Made by a program: the position numbers and the translations under genes
The notes under the pieces: generated by a model
What the model was told of the DNA's origin: nothing
The model's input: only the letters and a program-made list of their open reading frames with translations
Database searches by the model: none
Shown here: piece after piece, positions 25,901 through 38,520 of the stretch
Numbering within the stretch: position 1 is the first letter of the stretch
Layout of the letters: every line of letters starts with the position of its first letter
Assembly (NCBI GenBank): GCA_034509425.1
Contig: JAVTVJ010000001.1
Span: 13,969,501 to 14,033,500, forward strand
DNA: 64,000 bases
Direction of reading: 5' to 3'
Source: Eopsaltria australis
Lineage: Eukaryota > Chordata > Aves > Passeriformes > Petroicidae

Positions 25901-27241
25901 TTTTTCAAATCAAAACCTGTACCAAGAGCCTAAATCAGTATTTCAGGCATGGCAATACATAACTTTAATTTCAAAATGACTCAATGCTTAGAAATTCCCA
26001 GTGGCCTCTGTGTAAGCTCTTACTACTTTGCTGAGTGATTTAGAATAAGGTTACTTTTCAGATTCAATGATACTGGAGAAGCCCAGTTTGTATCTTCAAG
26101 TCCCATATATTTTGGATCTGTTCTTGTTGATTATATCTCACTCATATAGTCACAGCTCCTTGGAAGTTTTTGGCCAATAGTTTAGTTTTTGTTTTTTGGG
26201 CTGGTTTTTTTTTTGTTATGTCACAATAAAACATTAAGTTTTAAATTTTTTAAAAAAGCCTTCATATGACAAAAAGATAGAGAAGCCAAAAGAATAATTG
26301 ACTGTGAAAGTAGCTACAAAGTAGGTCATATGGCCAAAAGCAAATCTTCTGTTCTGCTATCATATTCTTACAGAAGTGCCAGTAGTATTAAGGGTATTTA
26401 AAATATTACAAGTGAGAAAATTTAAAGTTAAATGATGACTTGCAGAAGTGCTGAGTACCCACAAATCTGACTCAAGTCATAAGAGCTGCAAGAACTTAAC
26501 ACTGCTGAAAATTAAGAAAAATGTTATTGCTTGCTCTTAGCTTATGCTGATAACGTCTTTACAATGTAAGGATTTCCAACAATGAGAGCTTGTGATTTCT
26601 GGTGACACAGCACAGTATGAAGATTTGCAGGGAATGTCTCCAATAATTTTTGTTGAGACTATTGTGAAGTCTTGTTCCATGCTTACATCCCAGAGCTCTG
26701 CAGAAATCCTGGCAGCCGGTTCATGGGATTGCACTGGTCTGGGCAAAGCAGAGGTTATGGAAACCTTGAACTGAATGAAATGCATCCTGAAAGAGCTTCC
26801 CACTGTTCAAGGGGGATAGGCAAATACATAACTGAAATGACTAAATATGCCCAGCATAAATCTCTCACTGATTATGAAAGAAAAAAAGAGTAAAAGAATG
26901 CCAATAGTGCTACCTCAGTCTTCTCCTTCTTGACCCTGTTCCTCTGAGCTTCTGTCTGTTAAAAACATTGTAATATTGCTGCTACCATCTGTTCACTGGG
27001 TAAAATTGGCAGCTATGAATCTAAGACAATTCAGCTGTAACAGCTGTAACAAAGAGAATTATTTATTTCCCAAGACTAATAGGAAGTTTGACACCATTTG
27101 AATGATACCTGAAAGAATAGGCAATAACAGAGGAGTGAGGAAAGATAACTGCTCCATGTATGCAACAGCCTCATTTCCAGCGATGAGGATCTTCCACTTT
27201 TTAAATATTGAAATTTCCTATAATATGTTAGATGTGTGGAA
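19955..27241. other. Unique AT-rich DNA, no gene seen
   Basis: More than seven kilobases without a recognised gene or named repeat. The segment 23,470-23,880 is richer in GC and has overlapping frames on both strands (23,418-23,720 plus, 23,402-23,857 minus) with no recognisable domain. It contains a reasonable acceptor-like site (about 23,670) but no paired donor. Other short frames (21,848-22,177 minus, 25,194-25,517 plus, 26,537-26,803 minus) look like chance. A 17-base tandem duplication is listed separately. Confidence 0.5.
24035..24068. repeat. Perfect 17-bp tandem duplication
   Basis: The unit CCCATCCTGTCTGAGTG occurs twice in a row without mismatch (24,035-24,051 and 24,052-24,068). 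Perfect identity in otherwise unique DNA suggests a recent slippage or repair event, so copy number may vary between individuals. Confidence 0.95.
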
Positions 27242-27295
27242 AAGCTTGAATGCTTTTAAGTCTTAAGCTTGAATGCTTTTAATGCTTAAGCTTTT
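27242..27295. repeat. 23-bp tandem repeat, 2.3 copies, with internal inverted repeat
   Basis: The unit begins AAGCTTGAATGCTTTTAA and repeats with a period of 23 (27,242, 27,265 and a partial copy at 27,288). The two full copies differ only in the last bases (GTCTT and TGCTT). CTTAAGC at 27,262-27,268 and its reverse complement GCTTAAG at 27,284-27,290 could pair as a seven-base stem with a 15-base loop. Confidence 0.9.
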
Positions 27296-30200
27296 ACATC
27301 ACTCTGAAAACAATTCAACCTGGCCCTAATTATTTTCTTGAATGTTTGTTTTTTGGGTTTTTCTAAATTTTATTTCCCCCCCCTAAACAACTGTGAAAAA
27401 AGCATCTGCTTTTCCATTCTCACACCTTCCCACTGCAAGAATAAAATAGGTTCAGCATGGTGGATCAGGCCATGTCATACATAAATTTATTTTTTAAAAA
27501 ATTTTTGTGCACGAGCTATACAAAAGCCATGTGCCAAGTGCTGGATTGTTGTGGACTAAAAAATGACATATCTCACAGGAACAGTTGAACACTTTTCAAA
27601 ATACTGTTGTTTTGAATGACATATTAACTGGAGAGAAGTTCAGTTTTTCTAACTGAAGGGAGGAAAAAATGTGCAGAAACTCATTTTACCTGCCACCCTT
27701 GGAACTCAGGAATCAGTCATTATTGTCTCAGAGAAACACATTTAATTCTTAATCAGCACAGTCAAGGACTGCCATGAACCAGCAAGAGATGTAGGATTAC
27801 ATTTAGCTGAACTTTGATATGACTTGACAAATATGTGGAAATTCACAGTGTGTTCACAATATTAGGTGGACTGTTTATAACCCTTTGATATTGCTTCACT
27901 GAAAGCAGTGCCAGAGAGTAGCTAAGCACATCTGAACAGTACAAAGCAGTCATCTAAATGCTCTGTATTATTACTTTTTCTCTGTATAGAAGACATTGCA
28001 ACTTCTTTATTAACTACAGAAAAATACAGAGCCGTATTTATGTCCTGATCCCAGGAGGAGCAGGAGCACCTGTAATTGTTTGAGTGTCTTCTGTGCTAGA
28101 AGATGACTTCAGCAGAGGCTTTAAATGCTCAGCATTCTCAGTTTCAAGCCATTACCATTCATCTCCCTCTAGGGAATATGGAATTATTACTCATACATGA
28201 AATGAAACGCTGCTGAGGTTAGCAGCCCTCATAGCTCTTTCCAGCTTAGTGTCAAAATGAGCAAGTGACACCAATATGTGTTTTCAAACTGGATTAAGAG
28301 AGTGCTTGAAGGGGGCTATGCAAGTCAAGGTGACAACTGCCCTGGATGGCCTTCTGCTCATGGGCTCCTGAGGTTGCCCGACCTGCAAATGGCTGCTCTC
28401 CTGTATTATGCTCCTACTTAACCTGACAAGGCAGGACCAGAAGGTGTAAAGGCAACCACAGAAACTCTTGTGAAAAGGATCTAACTCCTTGTTCAGCCTG
28501 GATCTGAGATGTGACATTAGGTTTGAAATGGTGGCTGTCAAATTCAAACAGTCTTGTTCAGGTTCAATGTTCAGTGTTGCAGGGTCACCATGGGGTTGTG
28601 GGTTTAGATTGGTGGGGACTCCTGAACATGTTTTTATAGGAGATAGGTCTCATATTTAGAGAAGGATTAAAACCAGACTGGGATTGGCTGTCATCTGACA
28701 GTAATAAAGTGCCTCAGCTGAAGTTAAGGCTCTTGGGATACTAAAGCATGATGAGAGAAACTGCTAATTTAGGGGAGTGACTTTCAAAAGGGTATTTGGA
28801 CATAGCAAGCTAAGGTTGCTTTTGCTGTGCTATTCCAAAGCTTGAGCTGCCATACCTTCACTGCTCTTAGTACTGGTTCATGCCAGAATTAAGGCTGAGT
28901 ATTTCTATCTACATTATAACCATAGTTTAAACTCGTAAGGGGTAACACAGAATCAAAAAACTGTGCCTAGACAGAGGCCACAGTGAAATGATGGAAACTG
29001 CCACTTGTCTCAGTAAGAAATGCCATTCTAATTTTGGAAATGATTCTTGACTGTATATTCATGCCATTGTAATAAACAGGGAGGAATTTTAATTAAATGG
29101 CATGCACTGTTCAAGTTTCCAGCTTCTGAACTTGGCAAACCTGCACCCTAGAGCCTGCACATGGTGCTTTCCCTGAGCTCCTTCTCTCTCCATCACGTCA
29201 CAGCAACAGCACAGCACAATCCAAAAAGTACAAATACTTTTCTTTTCCTTTGCTCACTCTGTAGAAGGCAGGCAGCTTGCACTGCTATGTTGAGATATAT
29301 GGGGTATTACTGCAGCATTATTTTTCCTTGTATTTTAGGCAAATCATTTAGCCAATATTGTAAAGTATTTCACAAATATTTTAAGACTATAAAATCAAAA
29401 CTAGCTGATTGAAGCATTTTCTTATTTTCTCTGCTTTACCTTCCCAAGACATCAACTACAGGATGAGTAGATTTTTATTATTGTAAACCAGCATTAAATC
29501 ACTATGATTCCTGAGGACTGTAGTAAACATTGCATCAAGAGAAGGCTGAATTACTGACGGCTAAAATAATACATACAACAATTACTATTTTTTTCTTTAT
29601 AACACGTGATCAGGCCACTGAGTTAACTTGTATTTCCTCTCATTCCTGGAAAAGAATTGATAAACCTGTTGATAATACTTTATTTAATATTTACCCAAAA
29701 AAAGTGCACAGTCTGGAATTCATATTCACATAATATCATGGAAGGCTTTATATTTTTCAATAGAAAATTTTCTCGTGCCATTTCCATGGCTGTCCGATCG
29801 GAAATCATACAAGTCATGTTCAAAGAACAGTGGGAAAGTGAAATTACTGGATGGCAGTGCATAGAGGTGAAGTGATAAAAGAAAGAGTAATCATATAAAT
29901 AATAGATGAAATTGCTTTAAGTGCAAGAGAAGAGTGATACAGTATGTGCCCCTCAAGGCCACTGTAACTATGGCAACAATGATGCATGTACTGTCTTCAT
30001 TGCAGATCAGCCATATAAATATCTAAGAGATGGACCATCCATGGTCTCTACTTGTACTGTAGTCACTCTCTAGCTGTCTTTTTATTGTTGAGCAGTCTTC
30101 ATGTCGTCTGTGCATTTTTAGATGTTTACAATACCTCCAAAGAGACGTGCCATCTCGCTCAATAAGTCGAGTCCATTTTCCATGAAAGAGGGAGAATATG

Positions 30201-33200
30201 GATGTGTGTGTGTGTTGGTGTGTGTGCTTGGGAACTGGAGGTGAACACCAGCCCTGGCACCCTTTAACATGCCTGTTTTCAAGGCTCAGGTTTATGAGAC
30301 TCACCTCTTTTGGAGAGAAGTGCTGTAGGCAACATTCTAGTTTGATGTGTGTATCACTTAGACTACAACCTAGAGAGGGAGTATTATTTTGTATATTCTC
30401 TAACTGCCTGGTACTAGCTTTGACTGCAATTAGGGATGATTATATGAAATTTCTGAGGACATGTAATTTCCAGTTGCCTCAGAACAGGCTGACCTTTTTA
30501 TACTGCAGATAGATAAAGCTCTTTAAACCCTCAGTGTGCATGCCAGGAACCACAGAGGCATGAGGCTCAGAAGAATTCATACCATGTGTTAAATCTCTGC
30601 ATCTCATAATCAAAACTTCTTTTATGTATCCATTCCTTCTCCTTGATTTACAAGAATACTTGCTTGTTTTAGCTATTTAACAGTGTAGTTATGTCCCCAC
30701 TCTGCTGATACTGCTATTGCTGCCAGAATGTAAATTATGTCCACATTTATAAATGCCAGTATTTTCACTCTTCTTTGAATATGGATAAATAGCTAGCAAT
30801 CCTTAAAGGTCAATTTATATTCAGAATTGCTTAACTTAATTACAGGAATGAATTTTGAAATGGCATTGTTCATCACCCTGTGACACACTGTGTCACACCA
30901 TCATTTACATTGCAGGCAATGATTTCTTGTCCCTTTCTGGTCTACCTGTACTTTATAAATGAGAAGTTTCTTATGTGGTTCACAGAACATCTGAAAAGTG
31001 CATATTACATATATTCAGTCTGTCTCCTGAGCTGTAAAAAACAGAGAATTTTTCATTCTTTTGAAAGCTTATATTGCTCTTTGCTGTACTATCACTGTCT
31101 GAAAACATGGTTTAATACAGAAACATACCTGTCTGAAGAAAGGCAAATAAAGACAAAAATACACAAATATGTGTATCTGTGGGGTTTGTGTTTGAGAATA
31201 CCTGTATTCCCTAAACCTATATTCATCTAGAATTGTTTAGGGCCACCTGGTCCCTGCAAGTCTGGAAAAACTGGAAAAAAATGGAGAGTTGCTTTGTGAG
31301 AAACTCCATAAATGTCCTTCCACAGTGACATCCTAGATAAGAATCTGCTGCCTTGGAAGGACGTATTGATCACTACTGTCCTCCAAACTGCTGCTGTAAT
31401 TTCTGGCTTGGGAGACTGTACCCTTGTGAAGTGGTTTCTTAGCAGTAGATGATCCACTAGGTCTGCCCTCTACCATTACTCAATGGTTAAGTGCCTTTAG
31501 GTAGCAGGTGAAGAGATCCACAGGAACTGCTGAGTCCAACAGATGGAATGACAGGGTTTGGTAAAATTACAACCACTAGATCAGTTGAGTCTCCAGTTAG
31601 CTGTTTTATGTTCATAGATTCTGACATTCCAAGTGGATGACAGTATTTAGTCATAAAATGCCCACATAAATAATTCATCTGAATTTGGCATGCTTCACAC
31701 TGTAGCTACATGAAGTCAATTGCAGGCTTTTTCATGTGCAGTAAAATCCATCCCAAGACTGAGAAAACCCCAAGGCTCATCCTCCCAAAAATGTGAATTT
31801 AATTTAACAAGCCTGGCTTTGTCTAAGAATGTAAGTATGTTTTCAGCACTTGAAATTTTACAAACCATTTCTTGCTACACTGCATAAACCAAGTCGATGA
31901 CCCAGAACAGAATATTAGCATTTAATTGGCTATTTTTCCTCTAACACTTACTGTTATGCACTTCTTTTTTTCTTCTCCTTTTCAAAGCCCTAGGTACTGA
32001 AATGTGTGGGAGAGGTTTGAGATAAGAAGTTTTCTCATGCGATTGATCAGCACAATTTCCTGTGCCTCAGAAGTGCCTGAGTGTCACAAGGCAGCAGCAG
32101 CCTAGCAACTACTCACATTTTCCAGTGCCTCGCTCTGGACTGGCAGTGCACTGAGTTGCTCCTCTACACTCCACATAATTAGAACAACTTTTCTCTGGAT
32201 GTCTTTTATGAGTACAATGTCACCTTTTAAGCTTTACCTGAGTAACAGGCATTTCAAAAGAAACGCTTGATGACACATAGCTCTCATTTGTACATCCTGC
32301 TATCTGCTTTCACTAAATACCCATCTGGGTGTTTGCTCCCTGATCTGTTACATACTGCATGAGATAAGCATCCCTCACAACTGTTTTGGTAGGATTTAAA
32401 TTGATCAATATAATCAACACATGATTTATTATTATGCAACCATCTAACAACTGATCTCATCAGCAAAAATAAACTAAAAGACATAGAAAAGAATGTACTT
32501 GGTGCAATGACTACTGCTACAAATTTCTATTATTTTTAAGCAGCCGTCTCACATTTCTCAGTTATCCATTTTGTACAGAGAAAAATTACACTGAAAGAAG
32601 TTCTTGTAAGAGTAGTTTCTCCTTTTTTGGTAGTGATATTTTTTACATTGTATAAGATAATATGATCCTTGTGATACAAAACACAGAGCAGAACAGGAAA
32701 GAAAATTAAAGGTACCACAAACATTTATAGAAAAATTGTTTGAATAGAAAATAGGAATTGACGCCAAATGTCCAATGCTGGTTTTTGTCTCAGTATTTCA
32801 GTCACATACTCATTATTCTACCTATTTCAATGAGAAGGAAAAAACACTCTGTGTAGGGAGACCTGTTACATGGAGGCAAACTCAATTTCTGTGTGTTTCT
32901 ATCAGTGGACAATTATAGATGCTTATGAAAGCAGCAGTATAATGTTCTGCTTGGAAAAGCACTTTAGACGTAGGACGAGTGGATAGAGGTTGATATGACA
33001 GAGCTTCATTTCTGCTCCAACCATCTCTATGAAAACCTAATATACCCTAAACCAAATGATAAATACAGAATGTCTTCCTTAATATCAAATCGTGATTAAA
33101 TCATAAGAAAAGAGACCTTGGCAGTCTATTTAATAGTGCTGACTCTATTCACTGAAAGCACTATGTGTAACCAGGTTTGGATACCATACAATATAGATCC

Positions 33201-35213
33201 AGATATTATCTTGCTTTGATGTGCTTATAGATGACTGAATTCTCAGGGAGGTAGTTTTAGGCATGTGTCTTAAACCTTTCAGTCTTTAAACGAAGTAGGA
33301 AAAACATTTTCAAGTATAAACATATTCATATTATGTTTATGGTTGCTGGTAAAATTGTTATGGATATACAGTTTTTATGCACTGTATTGACATGTTACCA
33401 TTCTGCTTGCTCTCTTTAAAGTTTCCCAAGATTATACTTTAGGGGAATAACAGGATAGTAAAGGTATCCTGGAGTGGCAAAAGCTGCTATGCAAGTTTTA
33501 TTGCTAAGCCTAGAATTATTTTTGTTTTAAACAAAATGGGAAGGGAAAATCAATCTGTCTTCTAGTCATAATGAGTAATAATTTTTCAGATTTTTGTTGC
33601 AGTTGAAAACAGCTTTGTTAGCTCAATGAAATGGTAGTAAGGATTATGAACTAATCCTTTTTGATGAAAATGAGAAATATGAAATAGCATAATCATTTCA
33701 TTTTAACAGTTAGACATAACAGCTGCCAAATGCACACTGTTGAGAAAGAAAGGAGAAAAGGGGCACTCTCAGCTTGTCCATTTTATGAGCACGGGTCACT
33801 GACGACTACCGCCTCAGTGGAGTAGTTCCTTGGAGTGTTTAATGAACTGAGAAATTAGTTTTCTTACATTGGAGTACTCAGCTTCTAAGAACACCTGAAC
33901 ATCCCTGATCATTTTTACTGTATCTGCATCAATCAATGTTGCAGTGAAATATTGATATTTGAAGCAAAACATTTATGCAGAAAGACTAATGTTAATCTGA
34001 ACTGTATTTCAAATGCCACTCCCTGTAAGGCAGTATTGCAGAGGGGAAAGTCTCCTGCAGCACTGTGGTTTTAGAGAACTGATTTAGGACAATGCCAAGA
34101 GCATAGTATGAAGATCTATAATACTTATATTAGATCATAATTTCTGGCATATTGAAAGAAGATTGCCTCATCATGTTTCAATCTGAAGGCAACCAGATTG
34201 CTCTCACCGGCAGGCCTCCTCAGAGACCTACTTTCCCACAGCACCAGCTGACACACACTAATTCAATGTCCCCTCTTCCCTAGCCCTTCATATTCTCCTG
34301 CATCTTGGTTTGGGGTTTTTCATTTGGAGGTATGTGTCTGTGGGTTGCTCATTGTCTTATTTTCATAGTTCTACCTCAGATTAATTTCACTGGCTTTCAT
34401 CAGGTTTATCTCAGCTAGCTGTGGGTTTGTATAGATGGAAAAGAAAGCTATGGATGAGCTGGTCCCCAGTACTGGTTTCTGAGTCAATGGTGAAGAACAG
34501 GATAGTTTAGTGCTTGAATGCCTACCTAGCCAGGTTTTGATACCTGCATTAGGATGGGATGCATCACATCTCAGAAGTATTTCTTTCCTTTGATTACAGG
34601 GGGAAGCTATATGACTATAAAGAGCTATAATTCATACACAGATGTCTACAATATAAACAAACATATTTGTTTAGAAGAATTCCACTTTTTGAATGCTTTG
34701 GTCAGAATAATAAAAACAAAAAAACCCCACTCAAACCAAAAGAAACAAACAAAAAGTCATGCTGCATATCTCATGTAGTATTAAAACTCCAGATTTGGTA
34801 GGAAGTTTGGAAATACAATCACACTTCTGGGGTCAGTTAATTTTCAGGGCTTTGTCTTAAACCAGCCAAGTAAACATTAAATTTTTATGGCACAATGAAG
34901 TCTTACATGCACCCTGGATTAAAATATCTTGAGTTAATGAGGTATTTGGTGGATATTAAAGAAGTTTCTTTAAAGATTTCTAGGCAAAATGATTTAAGCC
35001 TCATATTACCAAGGATTTAATGCCAACTTGCCAATCAATAGCACTTCTGCTCCTATCCAGAGTACAAGTTGAAGCAGAGTTCACTCACTCCACTTATTAC
35101 AACAAGAAATTCCTGTTGTGAACAGCACCTCGTTTGGTGGTAACTGAATAGGACACCATGTGCCGCTCCTACGTATTTAGAATTACGAAAAAATAGCACT
35201 GTGCCAAAATTCA
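27296..35213. other. Unique AT-rich DNA, no gene seen
   Basis: About eight kilobases with no recognised gene or named mobile element. A C9 run lies near 27,377 and a TG repeat at 30,203-30,226. The frames at 28,284-28,547, 30,198-30,512, 30,880-31,230 and 31,227-31,457 show no domain, and none is framed by a convincing acceptor and donor pair. The stretch 32,080-32,170 is a little richer in GC. I see no tRNA-like or other structured RNA gene. Confidence 0.5.
30203..30226. repeat. (TG)n dinucleotide microsatellite
   Basis: TG units with one interrupting TGG near the middle. The minus frame at 30,023-30,304 reads through it as a histidine/threonine-rich stretch, which speaks against that frame being a gene. 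Confidence 0.85.
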
Positions 35214-35261
35214 GAAAGAAAATATATGCCCAGAAGTGAAAGAAAATATATGCCCAGAAGT
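35214..35261. repeat. Perfect 24-bp tandem duplication
   Basis: A 24-base unit beginning GAAAGAAAATATATGCCC is present twice in a row without mismatch (35,214-35,237 and 35,238-35,261), and a few more bases resemble a third start. Because 24 is divisible by three, the overlapping minus frame at 35,183-35,536 shows the peptide LGIYFLSL twice; this does not make the frame coding. Perfect identity implies a recent event. Confidence 0.95.
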
Positions 35262-35836
35262 AAAAGAAAGAGCAGCCATATCTGCTGCCATTTTATGTGT
35301 TTCAGTTGGCTGGCAAAGCAAGTGAATCTCTTACTGCCTGAATCTCTTTGCAAGGTTTTGACCATGTCCTGTTTTTGCACTAATGGCAGGAGCAGCCTCT
35401 CCTTTGTTGTGTGCTTATGCTGAGAGGAGCACTGAGGCAGATCAGCTGTGGATGGAGAATACTTCTGTGGGCACTGTACCTGCACATGCCTGGGAGAGGC
35501 AGCTGGAGGGGCAGCTCTCTGGAAACCGCAGGGCACTTTGCCCCTTCTCTTACAATTTTGTATTCACTGACACCTCTCTTTTAGGGTTATTTTGAATGTC
35601 ACACCTGAATGCACAGGTCAGTTAAACTCTGATCAGGCAAAACACTCAAGGACACCAGTCCTGTTATATTTACCTGTGTCTTTTTTATCACTGTAGGGGA
35701 AGTTTTTAGCAGATCTGCACCTACAATCAGGTTTCAGACTGTTATCCAGATAACTCAGATGAAAAAAATAACAACAAATCTCAGCAGAAAACTTAGCCAA
35801 AATTCATTATTTGATGTTTCTTGACAGAAGACTTTT

Positions 35837-35866
35837 TGTGTGTATGTGTGTGTGTGTGTGTGTGTG
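35837..35866. repeat. (TG)n dinucleotide microsatellite
   Basis: Fifteen TG-type units over 30 bases with a single A interruption near the left end. It is long enough to be polymorphic and could adopt Z-DNA. Confidence 0.9.
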
Positions 35867-36366
35867 AAAAGAAGAAAAAGAATCATCATTACCTTAAAAT
35901 TATTTTTAAAAAATAGTTTTTTCTGTCTCCTCACCTTTGCTTTGCAGGTATTTATCCTTCAGTACAACCAACAGAAATAAAATTTAGACTCATTATCTTC
36001 TGAGGTGGAACTAAATCACTGTAGCAGCACTAATCCAAATGAACACCATGGGGCAAACAGCAGTGAGTCAGCAGACCTTTTGCTGCAGCAAATTTTTCTT
36101 TGTAAGCATAATACTGTTTACAGGATGAAAGAGTAAAAATTTGTTCAGACAGCACACTGTAAGGCACACAGATTCCCAAATTCACATTAGGAAACTCAAA
36201 ACAGATATCATGTATCCACTAAGCTTTCCCAAATGATTTCAAATTTAGAAGCTACAGGACAGTGGCATGTAGGCTAAAAGCTAGTTTGTTGAATTAAGCA
36301 CTTATTGCTGTGATCTACATTGGATCTAAATTGTTTGAGTAATTAAGCTGACATTGATGGCACACA

Positions 36367-36367
<1 letters not shown>

Positions 36368-36412
<45 letters not shown>
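36368..36412. repeat. Uninterrupted A45 tract
   Basis: Forty-five consecutive A on the plus strand, preceded by CACACAC and followed by TCCAGATC. It looks like a retroposon tail, but no AATAAA is close upstream and the preceding 300 bases match no element I know. A tract this long and pure is unstable, so its length may also reflect an assembly or sequencing error. Confidence 0.95.
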
Positions 36413-36415
<3 letters not shown>

Positions 36416-37142
36416 AGATCTAGAAGACTAGGAAAAGTGGAAATAGACTTTCTTTCTAGCCATGTGATATATTTTTGACATGACATCAAAGTGTAAAATA
36501 TAATCTTCTAGGGCTACACTCCTGGCCACTACAGACAAAATTTGAGATTATGTGCTTTTTATCCATTACCCATACAGAAAGTTAAATTAACACACTCCCA
36601 TTGAAACTACAAAGCTCTATTGTTGAATAATTTTTAAAAAGCTTGTTCAATAGTTGAAAGAATAAAATTAAATAGATGTAGGCTACCCTGACTGAAGACA
36701 CTTTCTTGAATTCTCTAGATAATGACAGGGCTCAGCTGCCTCCAGGACCACGCTCTCAAGCAAATATTGATCCCAGAGACAGGACCAAAACATGTGTCAT
36801 GACCTTCATTGCTTTTTCTCTACTCTGAGCATTGTTTAAAGTTTCAATGCAATAATAAGCATGGATATTTAGGGAGAGAACCAAGAGTTCATTTTTGACT
36901 TCAGGAACCTGAAGTCTTATTGACGAAATGAAAACAAATTATGAAGCTTCAGCAAAAGTTTGGAGTAATGAGGAAGAAGGCACTGAAGCAGATCACTTCT
37001 TTCATGTTGTAAAAGGGTCTCTTTTTTCAGTCCTATGACTAGGGCATGGTGGTTGGATGCCTACTGAACACAGATTATGGATGGTTCTACATTGTCCTCT
37101 CTATGTTGATTTTTCAAACCTGTTTTTAATTTTTTGCGCTTC

Positions 37143-37251
37143 AAGGAGGAAAGAGGAGAGGAGAGGAGAGGAGAGGAGAGGAGAGGAGAGGAGAGGAGAG
37201 GAGAGGAGAGGAGAGGAGAGGAGAGGAGAGGAGAGGAGAGGAGAGGAGAGA
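37143..37251 (+). repeat. 109-nt all-purine tract, (GAGAG)n pentamer repeat
   Basis: Every base from 37,143 to 37,251 is A or G. From about 37,151 to 37,250 the unit GAGAG repeats about 20 times without error. The unit is mirror-symmetric, the property that favours intramolecular triplex (H-DNA). The two overlapping plus frames (37,057-37,287 and 37,134-37,475) translate it as a charged E/R/G repeat and are artefacts. The T19 run at 37,324-37,342 lies just to the right. Confidence 0.95.
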
Positions 37252-38084
37252 CACCACCAGAGTTACTCCATGAGGGATGCTTTGTAAGGAATGTGGCAGC
37301 GGTCTATGAGTGTTTTAGAACCGTTTTTTTTTTTTTTTTTTTACTCTGGAAACTGGAGGTTATCTTTAGGAAGTTGTTATTATCAACATATTTTGCTCGT
37401 TTTATTAAAATGAGAATTAGTTTCCCCTCTATTTTTTTTTTTAAATACTACCTCTGTCTATTGTTTCACCTGTAACGCTGTAGTGACATTCTTAGGACGA
37501 AATTCTAATTGCTTTGGATTATACTTTTAATTGCTTTGTTTAAGCCCATTACACTGGTTTGTGGAAAATGTCAGATGACTTTCCCAATACCCACATCAAG
37601 AGCATTGCCACTCAGTCTCACTGTTTTCATCAACACTCTTGAGCCTTTCCAAATTCAGATCAAAATCTGACACTCCAAAACAGGCTTTGAGAGTATTGAG
37701 AAACATGAGATGACTCTTGGAGAGCTGGGCCTCATGTGTCAGTAGGTTTAATAAGGATAATTTGATTTCCACCACTATAACTTGTTTTACAGATTATTTT
37801 ATGATGGCATTCACTACTACTGGGAGAATATTCCTGTACCCCTACTAATATGTTAAAATTTAATTGTGTTTATACTTGGCAGTTTTAAACTGCCATGTAC
37901 AATTTCAGTGGTACAGAATGTTTGCAGTCAAAAAAAAACATTGTTTAACTGATTTCTAACCCATCACCAAGACCAAGTCACATAGTGCTTCAATAAACAT
38001 GACAAAACTCCACCAACAGATGTACAAACTTACTCTTTATTTCAGTAGGAGCTGCATATATGAATCTGGAGGTGGGATATGTTT
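37252..38084. other. Unique AT-rich DNA with a T19 run
   Basis: No gene or known element. A run of nineteen T lies at 37,324-37,342 and a shorter T-rich stretch near 37,431. If the T19 run is a minus-strand poly(A) tail, its body would lie to the right, but I recognise nothing there. Confidence 0.5.
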
Positions 38085-38165
38085 GATGAGGGCTTGGTTG
38101 CTGTTAGGAGTTGGACTTCCATGATCTTTGTGGGTATCTTCCACCTCAGGATATTCCGTGATAAT
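38085..38165 (+). mobile_element. CR1 LINE 3' fragment, diverged
   Basis: The phrases 'agttggacttccatgatct' and 'ccacctcaggatattccgtg' match in order the last part of avian CR1, just before the octamer tail. The tail itself has decayed, leaving only 'ttccgtgat'. Plus orientation. The element is older than the copies at 16.6 and 43.1 kb, judged by this decay. Confidence 0.6.
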
Positions 38166-38520
38166 ACGAGCCATTATTGCTTCTGTGGATGTTAAACTGG
38201 GGAATTCAGTATGGCTTCTGTATCAGTATGAGGTTTTGGTCAACATTTGTCTAGTGTGTGTGTCCAGGCCTCCACCTTTATGATTTCTGGTGCAGTATGG
38301 AGGCCCTGGCCCTGCAGCTGCTCAGACCATAGCTCCTGAGTGCTCTCTTGGAGCAGACTGGGGCCAGTTTGGATCCTGATGGAGAAAGATGCTAATTTAA
38401 GGCAAACGGGAATAAATTTTACTATTCAAGGAAGAGTCACAGAAGAGACTTAGTACAGTTGAATACATGGAGTAGGACAGAGGGAGGACTGTGCCACTGA
38501 GAACTCCTGAGACGTCCTAT

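Noticed and set aside
37057..37475. Two plus-strand frames with E/R/G repeats
   Set aside because: The repeats are the direct translation of the GAGAG microsatellite in two frames. The flanking residues show no domain.
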